NCBI GenBank assembly: GCA_003439945.1 | Contig: QVRM01004797.1 | Location: 509,501 to 573,500, forward strand | Source: Dermanyssus gallinae | Taxonomy: Eukaryota > Arthropoda > Arachnida > Mesostigmata > Dermanyssidae | Length of the DNA: 64,000 nucleotides | Reading direction: 5' to 3' | Shown: positions 12,901 to 23,769 of the stretch, one piece after another | How the letters are laid out: the number at the start of each line of letters is the position of its first letter | Numbering within the stretch: position 1 is the first letter of the stretch | Made by a program: the position numbers and the translations under genes | The notes under the pieces: model-generated | Told to the model about the DNA's origin: nothing | What the model saw: the letters and a program-made list of their open reading frames with translations, nothing else | Database searches by the model: none

Positions 12901-13431
12901 GTGACTACGGACGGAGCGAGAGAGGTGTGGGCCCCACCACAGCAACATGGTCAAACCCTTTCCCTCGAGCGCGCGGCAGGTGGCCGGGTCTGTAGACCCC
13001 TGAAAACGCGGGGGGACTGGGATTTTTTAGGGTGCTAGCGGGGGGTGGGGGAAAGGGGTATTCAGGCGTAGGATGGCGGATTGAAGATGGGAAAAAGTGG
13101 GAAGAGGGGGGCAGGTAAGTAAGGAGTCAACAACCGGAGACAGTTTCACCAAGCCGGCGCTGCGTCGCTTTGCTTAATTAAAGCGGGCCGTCCGAATTGA
13201 AGAAACCGACGGGTGTGCATTGATGAGTTCTTCGCGAGATCGCCGCCCGTAACCACGGCCGCCGTCGTTAATTACAGGTGGACGCAATTTCCAACTCCAG
13301 TGCGAACACGCAAAAGTAACGGCCCTATTGGCCGAGAACTGTTGGCTGGCTGAAAGCCGACTCGAACCCTCATTCCTAGACATGTCTGTAATGAATGCAC
13401 GGTAGAATGCTCCGCAATATTTTCGGTCGAC
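9991..13431. other. GC-richer stretch without a recognised gene
   Basis: After a short (TA)n at about 10107, the sequence to 13.4 kb is less repetitive and more GC-rich than the rest, with overlapping open frames on both strands. None carries a known motif. It includes a homopolymer C run at 11706-11718 and (TGTC)n at about 12565. It could hold untranslated or promoter sequence of a gene outside the recognised set. Confidence 0.4.
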
Positions 13432-13437
13432 TTTATT
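13432..13437 (-). terminator. Candidate polyadenylation signal for HMGCL
   Basis: The plus strand reads TTTATT, which is AATAAA on the minus strand, about 620 nt after the HMGCL stop codon. It is the first exact AATAAA I found downstream of the stop. Whether the transcript ends here cannot be judged from sequence alone; a variant signal nearer the stop is possible. Confidence 0.25.
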
Positions 13438-14059
13438 ACGTATTTCCGTGACGTGTATATTAAACAGTAAGGGGACTATCATAACCTAGTGATGTGACGC
13501 TAATTTGGTAGGAATAGTCTTCGGCTCACAAAACTGCATCAGTTAGTTATGCGCAAAATATCACATTTGTAGCTCACAAAACGCGTCGACAATCACTGCC
13601 CTTACGTTAGCTCGCGTTGACTATTTCGTCGGCAAGAGTCAACGAATTCTACGTGTTTAACAGCAGAAATCACTATAACGTCGAATCGTCGTCCAGGCAA
13701 TTTTACGACGTAGCGAAATTTGAAGTCACAAAGACTTCACTTCACAGACTTTAGACATCACCGAACCCAGTGTATGAGTATTGGTCTTTCATAGCCGCGA
13801 GTTCATCTGCTAATGCGATGGTTCTCTAAACGGCTACCTCACAGGACGGCGTCGTATGCACGGGGCCTTCAATCACCAATGTCGTTGAACCGGGAGCAGG
13901 CTGAGAGTCAGCACTTCAGTCCGCAGGCATCTTCTGCTGCGTCGGCCTGAGGTACCCCACCCTGAGGTACCCCACCTTGCCGTCAACAGACGCGCGATCT
14001 AGCGCGGTCTTCTGTCGGGGGTGCACGTACATTGCACGTAAACGACGGCCAGGAACCCT
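13438..14059 (-). other. Presumed 3' untranslated region of HMGCL
   Basis: This is the stretch between the stop codon and the first AATAAA on the minus strand. I see no open frame of note and no recognisable transposon. A short direct duplication of CCTGAGGTACCCCAC lies at about 13945-13975. The extent depends entirely on which polyadenylation signal is used. Confidence 0.3.
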
Positions 14060-14287
14060 TCACGGGGCACCTACCGCACGAGCTACTTTGGAGTTTGATG
14101 GCGACTTCAGGTGTCGACAGATAAAGCTTCCTGCCTTCAGCAGTTTGTCAATATCAACGTTTGTCTGAATTCCCATGCCATGCAGCATGTAGACGACGTC
14201 CTCGGTAGCCACATTGCCGGATGCGCCCTTAGCGTACGGACATCCTCCGAGGCCGGCCACCGATGAATCCACGATAGTGATTCCCAT
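14060..14287 (-). CDS. HMGCL: HMGCL terminal coding exon, catalytic Cys and stop codon
   Basis: This 228-nt segment starts after gtttatttcag and ends in TGA at 14060-14062. It encodes [20 protein letters not shown] and then [15 protein letters not shown]. The Cys of GGCPY is the catalytic residue equivalent to human C266; the Asn and Glu of SGNVATED match N275 and E279. The leading Met is internal, at an exon border in phase 0. The protein ends KVARAVGAP, which removes both the human regulatory Cys323 and the peroxisomal -CKL tripeptide. Confidence 0.96.
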   Translation of the reverse strand: MGITIVDSSVAGLGGCPYAKGASGNVATEDVVYMLHGMGIQTNVDIDKLLKAGSFICRHLKSPSNSKVARAVGAP

Positions 14288-16922
14288 CTGAAATAAACAA
14301 ACGTGTAATTTAGATTGTAGTGTCTTTTGTCACTTTGGTCAGTGTTGGTTTAACTTCAAGACTACGACTCGTTCAAAATCATAAGCCTGGCATTCTGGTA
14401 AAAGCACAATTAACTGGACAAGTAGTACGATCACTGGCTGCGAAGTCACCCTCGGCGCAAACAGGTCACGTTAAAAGAAAACGACGCTACACCAAGTCAA
14501 ATGCGCAAAGGAGAGCTTGCACGGAACCCGGAAAGGCGTCTAGCTATACAAACGTAAGCTCGCGGCTCCGCCAGGTGACAGATCGGTTGCAATCTGTTCA
14601 TTATTCATATGTCCCTCCCCCTCCCCCCCCCACCTGAGATATATTTTACACTCCAGTACAGCCCTGAATCAAAGCGTCTTCATTGTAATGCAAGGGTAGA
14701 TGGGGGTGCAGTGCATCATGGACCTAACTTTGGACTCGAAAGGCCTGCGAGATGCCAGCCTTGTTCATGTTCGAGAGATGGAGGATTTTCACCTTTTTTG
14801 AACAGCCACACTCATCTATTATGTTTTTCCGACGTAGCCATTCCACCGCGGTGACTAGATCGGTGGGCAACAGGCGGGTCAAACTCCTGAAAGCTATACG
14901 AGAGGAGCTAAAGCCCAGTCAGCAGCGACACCCGACTGAGAAAAAGCGACCTAATTTGCATAGATAGGTTTGAAAGCCGTGTCGCCTATGCGCCTATGTG
15001 AGTGGATGTCCTCCGGTGTCTGTGCCTGTGTAGCAGCTCTCGATCGGAACGCTTTAGCCGACCTCTCTGCTCCGTCCCGTCCTCATTCAATCACCGCTCG
15101 AACTCGGGCGCCCTCCGAAAACGAGGTTCCCACGACGACGGCGGCGGCGGCGGCAACGGCAGCAGCAGCAGCGGTGGCAAATATATATCCTTGCATCGCT
15201 GCTCTCTTTGGCACGGAGTCTCGGACAAGCCGAGCAAGCACAATGCGGCACTCGTCCCCAATTCACCAAAATCTTTTTCACTCACGCGAGGTGAGGTACA
15301 CTGTTTAGAGTCACATCACACCTGGCTAGGCTACTCGGACCTTCACAGTATGCACAGTTTGTGCATGCTTTAAACTAGTAGTCGATTGAAACTTGTCGCA
15401 TGGCCTCACTTTGAGCACGAGTGCAGGTGCAAACTCGAAGGGCCACAGTAAATAGTGGTGCGTGATTGGTTACTGAAGCGCCTCGCGTTTCTGGTGCAGC
15501 ACTGGCTGCCGTACTGCCAGGATGGTCCAGTATTACAGAAAGTCTGCTGCAAAAAACCGTATTATAACCGGCCAATATATATATAGACCTAAAAACCTAG
15601 TTTAAATGTTAAAACGTGCATTTCACAGTAGGTGAAGCTTATAAGTGCAACACTTGTCACACCAGACGAATAGTGCAGCAAATCAAATGGGTGAATATGC
15701 AACTCGGAACAACAAATCGGAATTTTGTCGTCCTGTGTAAGAAGGTGACCGAAACTTACTTGAATGGCGGCAAGAATGTTGGCTAGCGCCTGTCCATAGG
15801 TGTCGTGGCAATGTACGGCGACACAATTTGCCGGGACCAGCTTTAGCACTGCTCGGAGCAGCTCACAGAACGAGCCAGGCGTGCCTACCCCTGCACATAA
15901 AAGCCATAAAAGCACAAGAACAGATATTATCAGTGAGAGTCAGCAAGTCATCTCCATGTGAAACAAAGCCGCTCAGAGTGAGGTAGAACCTCACCGCAAG
16001 GCAACGCTGCTGAAGCGAAAAAGCCGATACACTGTATGTCTCCTCCGCTTGTAACAGTAGTAGTAATAGTGAAATAAAGTTAAAAAAAGCCTTGAAAGTG
16101 GTTGTAATATATAGTTAAATTAAAACATATTCTAGAAATAACAACAACAGCAACAACAACAACGGCACGCACGTTAATTGCGCCATGCATAGCTGGCTAC
16201 TATGCCAAATACTTTAATGCCAGATGTCTGTGGTAGAAAAGCTGCGTGCATACTTTTCTTAGATATGGCTCAAGCAAAATGAGAAATAATTTTCCCAATA
16301 TAATATATAAATATGGCAATCTTGACTGACAACAAGCAAAGTTCAAAAAGCAACAACGACAACCACGGTGTCATAAGCCAAAAAAAAAAACCGAAACAGA
16401 GACAAGATGACATTTTTACAGGAAACACGCAGGCCAAGACACAAGCTCAATCCATGTGTGCCGCGTATCGTATGCGTGTGTGTCTCACAAGCGCGCAGAA
16501 ACGTGCAGAAAACAAAATGAGACAAACTGTGTCCACTGCGAGAAGAAAGGTTGTGAGCTGGTGTCCGTAGCCTCAACGTGTATCTAAAAATAGCGACTAA
16601 CTATAATAAATAAATAAATCAATATAATAAAACATACTTTTCGGGCCAGCCAAGTCCACGGGACTGCTTTTCGCATTGCTTTATCTGAAGATAGCGACTA
16701 ACTACTAATATTACTACTACTGCTACTACTACTGGTAGTAGTCGAGCTCGGTGGCGTAGTGGATTAAGTCTCCGCCTCGCAACCGGAGGAGACACATAGG
16801 TGCGCGGGTTCGAACCCCACCGCTGCACATTTGTATTTATGGGGGTCCGTCTATGAAGCAATGTGAAAAACAGTTCCGTGGACGTTAAATCTTGGCTGAG
16901 GGTCAGCCCGAAAACTTTACTG

Positions 16923-16970
<48 letters not shown>

Positions 16971-17405
16971 TTACTTGCTAAGTCTCACAAAATCCCGCGA
17001 GTATATATAAAATAATACAAGCCTGGCAGCGCTGTGTGGTTATTGCTGGTGGCCCTTACCGATGGTATCTCCGAGGGAGATCTCGTGACAGCCCATGCGA
17101 TGGAGACGCTGGGCGAGCTCCGCGACGACCTGCGGGTCAGTGGCCCCTTCGTACGGGCAGGCGATGACACAGCTCACATACGCTCGAACCCTGACGTCGT
17201 TCGCCTTGGCCAACTCCAGTACGGGCTTAAACCTGCACGCACCAAACAGATCAGAGCGGGAGAAGGGGGATCAGGGGACAAATTTAGTATTCAACACAAA
17301 TTGTACTTGCATTGTGGTGGGGATGTGTATATTGTGTGCGCAGCCTAGTCTGAGATCGGTCTTAAAGTAACGGTAAAGCCAAAGCGTGTTTAAGATGTAA
17401 ATAAA

Positions 17406-17483
<78 letters not shown>

Positions 17484-18207
17484 TGTCTAATGCTCTTATT
17501 TTATTACATATAAAATATAATTTTCAATACAATTGTATTATATATTTACTAAAATAAAATAATTAAGATAAAATATGTCACCACGTCACCACTGAGGTGA
17601 GATAGCGACATTTTTGACGTGTTCAAGCTGTATACGGGAGACCAATTGTTAGCACTTTTTTCGCATAAATCTGGCTCAGTAACATTAATGCGCGCTTCCA
17701 GTTTGTAATAGTAATAAAATACTTTGTTTCTACAGAGGAGGAGCTGTCTACTCTAGGGTCATCGAATGCTTGGCGGACAAAACCATTGTGCACGCTTTAA
17801 ATAGTGCTTAATGAAGCTTGTTAGTAACCTAAAGTAAGAGTTCACACGCCATATATGTATATATAAGTTACCTCTCATACGACTCGTTTGAAGTATTTTT
17901 TACTCTGTCAATGTGTAAATTCTGCAAAATGCTTTTCTGTAAGAATTTGAAATTTGAACCGAGTGCAGGACACTTAATAGAAACGATACAAGCCAAACAA
18001 AGATTACTGGGACAACTATTGCACAAATCGAAATTATCTATGATGTGGTGCATTAATTACAACGATTAATCTTTGAGTTGCTTTAATATTTTATAAGGGA
18101 GTAGGCATAGAAGCTTGATTTAAACACACCTCTGTTCCTCCTAAACCAGATAGAGTGAAAGAAAGATAGCAGCCCTGACTTTCATTATGTGTTCTATAGC
18201 AGTCATT

Positions 18208-18247
<40 letters not shown>

Positions 18248-18754
18248 GACTTTTGCAGAGGGAGCGCGGCATTTGTTTTAGACGCAATAGAGTAAAGTAA
18301 TTCTTTTAATATATATATATATATATCATTACCTTTTCAGACTTTCCTCAATACTGCAGTTGATGTTTTTGTGGCTGAACGTCTCGGAGGCTGAAGCAAA
18401 CACAGCGATATCTTTGACTCCACATGCGAGCGCTGCCCTCATGCCTGCATAGATGTAACAACGCAAGAACCAAACAGATACTAATTCCATTAAGACAGAT
18501 TTATGCAAATTGCGAATATGCTTTCTCAAGTAAAACAACATTCAATGGTCAACACGCAGGGTTCCGGACACACATCCGAAGATGGATATTCATTGCTGTA
18601 ATATTTGCACGTTTGGTTCTGGAGTTTGCGAAAGTGCCCGTATTTAGTTTGCGGCTATGCTTCAAATTTGTTTAACAGGCAACATATGCTGTCATGCTTT
18701 CGATTGTAAAATATTCATCTGTTACATATTATAGCAGATTAATATTTTACCATC

Positions 18755-18790
<36 letters not shown>

Positions 18791-18811
18791 CCATGACAAC
18801 ACGCATCGTCG

Positions 18812-18843
<32 letters not shown>

Positions 18844-21800
18844 CATCTACATAAACCAGACAAAACGCATGTATATCGTTTAAAAATCACACAAACATAC
18901 TACCGCAGTAAGTATTTAATATGGATACGTCCTTTGCATCTCTCTCTCTCTCTCTCTCCCTATATATATATATCCTTGCATTGAAAAGCATTCACCAGAT
19001 TAACGCTGCACGTGCAAATCCTTGTTTGGGCAGAATGCCCTAATCCCCTATAATGCGATGCGCGCTTACCGAGCTACAACAAAACAAATCGGCTTTAGCT
19101 GCAACCTCAAAGTTCTTTTTTCAATCTAATTTTCTACCGCTCTCACGTGTTTGCCTTCTTTTTCCTTCTCGGTGCCCCCCCCTCCCCCTCCCTTCTACAA
19201 GGGACGGGAAAGAGTCCATGGCAGAAAGTCGACTTAAGTGAAGTTCGAATTAGGGACAGGACTTTGGCGTATCTAGCGAGCAGTTCACTAGCATTTGAAT
19301 GGAGCCGCCACAAGACGAAACACACAACTAGAAACTGCTTTGCTACACACAACATTTTACAGATTACACCGCATTGAACTAACAGCAGTGCGGCATTATG
19401 ATTCTAGCATCAACAAAAGTTCAACAACTGCAACCATAGCAATGGCCGCAACAGCAAGCGTGACAACAATACCGCCATGGTCGATCACTCATCTTTCGTT
19501 TGATGAGAGATCAATTAGCTGGCTTAACCTACTACTACTACGACTACTAATCTATTTTTCTACTATGTCTATTATAATAATATCTTATATAAATATTCTC
19601 CCTAGCCTCTTAAGCAGTAACAAAATAATACCACTCGATGTACACCCAGTTGAGAATTTAAAATTTTACGTCTTGAGTTTATTGTCATGAGCACTACAAC
19701 AACTTTAATAGTACTCTCCGTCTTTGTTTCCAGCGTTCCTCTGAAGTTGAACAATATTTTGTCCGTTCCCGAATAATTTGTTTTGCAAGCACCTCTCATA
19801 AAGCGATAATAACTCGAAATATGTGCTAGGCACTTAACTGACTTTCGTAGATGGGATATGGCAGCAACGAGATGCGGGCGAAAATGACCAGAAATTATTT
19901 TGCTCTTTGACATATAAACGGTTCGAGATGACGTAACGGTTCAAACATAAATAGTATAGCAGGACGTAGCGTTGACTTAATTCAGAGGCAAAGGGAGCAT
20001 CGGACTGAAATTATGTTTTGCCGTGTGCGTCATAACCAGAGGAAACGTCCCGGTAAGACGTCCTGGCTGTACGGTTACCCATAGAGCCGTGCCACTTCAG
20101 TCCTTCCTTGCTCAAATAAAGATGTGATTTTTTTTAGACTTTCTGCGCTATTCTTGACAGAGTGATCACCGATGCTGCAAAGCTGAACAAGGGCATTTTC
20201 TTTTCCCTTCTCTATAAAGGTGAAAAACAGTGCGTTCATTGGTTTGCGAACTTGCGAACTTGCGAACATCATTGCTTCATGTCTGCTCGTGGTGACGTTC
20301 ATTTGCCACTTTGCGACCACAGCTTGACAGTCGACGCCGCTGCGAGAAACCGACAAGGTCAAGGATCAAGAAGGTCCCTTTGTAGTTTATGGTCTAGTAG
20401 CTACACGTGCGGCGCCAAAAGAAGATATGTGCACTATGTGTAAGTACACCACCCTCTTACCAATGTTCGTGTTTCGCTGCTCCTCTGGCTGATGCGACTA
20501 CTAACTACTGTTACTACTACTACTACTACTGGCTCCGTTGCTTCTGCGAATACTGTGGGTGCCTGGCGGCCAGCTGTTCTGCCCGCAGACAATGTTAGCT
20601 TCATCGGACGCTCAAGCAGCTCTCACGCGGAGTTCACGCGAAGGACTGTGTCGTGTCAACAACGAAAAGAGCATGTGATGCGCCAAGCCGAATTCGCCGG
20701 CAGAGCCTACAAAGCGACCATCGTTTCTTCAAAAGGGCGCCGGTGTCAGACGCCCGTGTTGTTGAACAACTCGTGTTGGTGCTGCTGCGCGTGTTGAAAT
20801 GTGCCAGCAGGGGCGGTGCTGCAATCCTATGCGGGAACGGATCGCGAGCGCTGCGGCTGCGAGCGCAGGGGACACGGGACGCACGGGACACGTCTCCCGT
20901 GCGTATTCGCTGCGCGTTCTACGGGCACTCTACTGAAGTCGATCTTATGCATATTGCTAAGGAAGTGAAGCTCAACCAGAGCGAGCGTCAGTACGGGGTA
21001 GGAGGGACTCATATGAAAGTAGTAGTAGTAGTGGGATAAGAAAAAGCGGAACAAGATAGAACACGAGGAGGAATTAAATCAGAGAAAGATCAGAGAGAGA
21101 GAATAAGGGAGAGAAAGAGAAATCAGAGGGATAATAAGGGAGGGAGGGAGGTAGAGAGGTACACCAAGACTTCATAGAGAGAAAAAGCAGAAGTGAATAG
21201 CCTTAGCAATCGAGTGAACGAAAAACCAAGTTTCACTCATGATGCGTCGTCGTCGTCGCTACCACCACCACCGCCGTCGCCGGCCACCATAAGAAGGTGG
21301 CTTCAAAACCTGCTCGGGCAAGGTCGCGCACCCGCTGCCACAAACAAGACGCGCTTGCCTTGCCGAGGCAACAACGGTGAGCGGCCGGCTCGGCCCGTGT
21401 TACTCTCTAGACCTTTCCAGATCATGGATGAATCTGTTTGTGGTGATTCCTCTTGCTTTTTTCTCTTCCTTTCTCTCTATGTGTCTCTCTATCTTTTTCT
21501 CTCTCGCTTGCGCTCTCTGTTTGATACTCTCTGTTTTCAAGTGGCTGTTGTAAGTTAGCTCGCGCGTAACGTGATCGGCATACGGGACCGGGCCTGCTCA
21601 CCGGCTCGGCCCGGTGGGTCGGTCCCCAGGGCGAAGAACGCAGACGACCTGTCGTTGTCCACGCATGTGCTGCGTCGCTGCATTCGTCTCAACCACCGGT
21701 GACGGGCAAACCCGGGTTTTTACTACGACTTCAACGACTACCTCTATACTGTTATGTAATGCGACTACTGTTCGTGTTGCTGCTGACGACACCCCCCCGC

Positions 21801-22708
21801 CTCGAAATAAGGCTTAAGGCCTACCTATAGAAAGATACATCGTCGTGTACGCTTCGTAAGCAAGCATCCTTGTCCTGTCCAGATTTCGGCAGCGCCGCTC
21901 CTACATTCTGTCTGCTTCGCTTGCTTGCTCTGTCTTTCGCTGTTTTTTTCCCCGATTGTTTTTTTTTTGCTTGTCGCCGCTTCAAACATTAAACCCATTG
22001 TGCGTTGGTGGTAGAGGTAGTACATGGATTCTCGATTCGCACGTCGCAGGGCCAAGCGACGTAACAGCTTCCAGCTCAACAGAGACTGGAACACTTCAGC
22101 GGCAGCTACTGACCAAGGTAGTAGTTCTGAGAGTAATAGCGTTTGTTCAGCCGGACCATTGGTGGCGACTTCACCTCTCTCGGTAAAGGAAACCGAACCA
22201 AACGCTTTCTCTGTGTGTCGTCTCTTCGACGCCAAGCGGTCTGTTGGGCCGAGTGCCTCAGAGAGCGCCGGCGCCCAAGACAGAGCAGCGGGGGGGGGGG
22301 GGGGGGAGGTAACGGCGACGCTAACGGTGGCCAAAAAGCTAAGGGCATGGAATGCATAAATCATTTAGTAGTTCTTTGAAAGAGACGCGTTGGCCTCCTT
22401 GTTCGACACTATTCGAATTCGTCGTATATTCTCTGTGTTCGTTGTGGGACAACGAGGCGACGATGAACTTAGCACACCCACGCGCCATACAGTTTCGTAC
22501 ATACGCACACACAGCTACAAGTCACTGCCACGGTAATTGTTTCGATCCGCGCGAGCATTTCGGTGTCACCACTATCAAAAAGCATCTACAAGACCACAAC
22601 TCGAAGCAATTTAACGGCGCTAACTACGGATACTTATATACTAGAGAATGTTTTTGTTTTCACGAAACTTCTATGCTATACTATATATACTTCTATGCTA
22701 TATATATA

Positions 22709-22742
<34 letters not shown>

Positions 22743-23729
22743 GTGTGAGCCGGACCTTACGTTATGATTAAGTGACAATTTTCTTCTTACGGCCTCTTTC
22801 AGGTGTTACTAGTGACTCCTTTACTTTAGTAAAGGTCCACATTTTTTTTACACATTTTGCTTTGCCACTTTAAGGTTTTGTGGATAGATTAAAGCGCGTT
22901 TGTGGATAATTCGTCAAAAGTGATAAACATGCAGCCAGACAGACCGAGCGTTTTCGGTTAATTCCGCGCACGAGCTCTACAACTATAATGAGACAGGGCG
23001 CTCCTGCTCTTACAAGCTCGTTCCCCCTAGATATTCCCAGGAAAATTCTATACCGTGCATAGCCGCTGAAGCGAAATTTAAGTCGAAGGACGGTCGACAG
23101 TGTCAGCCGTTGGGAGTCCTTAGTAATTGTCTAAACAGCAGAAAAAGTTTTGTGAACTTATTCCTGAATATGCCGACTAAATGACGTTCCACTCGATGTT
23201 ACCTTTATCTGCAAATACTAACAGTGGTTAATGCATTTCGCGTTTTTTTTCTAATAATTTAAGCTTGTCTTAAGCTGGAATGCGGCCACCACGACAGAGC
23301 TTCACAGTGTTAGTGTTCTGTGTTGGTATTGATTTGAAGTGCCTGTCGTGCCTCTCGGCGTAGTTCGCCAGTGTCACCGGCACAAGGTGACACCGGCTCT
23401 CGAAGTAAATCACTACGTCATCTGCATAATGAATCACGTAACCGTTTTATGTTTCCCCTGAGGCGTCCAGGCAGAGAAAGTTGGTGAGGAAGGGTGGTCT
23501 ATGGTTATAACTCTGAGCCACACCCGTACTCTGGTAGAAAATAGGACGCTTATAGTTCGAATAGTGTAAAAGGAGAAAAATAACAGGAGCATTAGGCCAT
23601 CAGGAATCTTACCATATTCTAAGCATTTATTACATAGGTTGGCAAAGGACATCAACAGAGTTTCATTGTACATAGGGAAGACCCAGACTTTCACTGTACA
23701 TAGGGAAGACCCAGAGTTTCACTGTACAT

Positions 23730-23769
<40 letters not shown>

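Noticed and set aside
13174..13482. 102-residue minus-strand frame just beyond HMGCL
   Set aside because: No motif was recognised; it overlaps the presumed end of the HMGCL transcript and probably reflects chance. A B-box-like GTTCGAGTC inside it had no A box.
16808..16816. Functional tRNA genes at B-box motifs
   Set aside because: No site folds as a full cloverleaf with matching acceptor ends, and the heads are joined to repeated tRNA-unrelated bodies.
16619..16861. Conserved-looking peptide [17 protein letters not shown] as a gene (also at 2.1, 30.1 and 33.1 kb)
   Set aside because: It is the antisense reading of the family A SINE.
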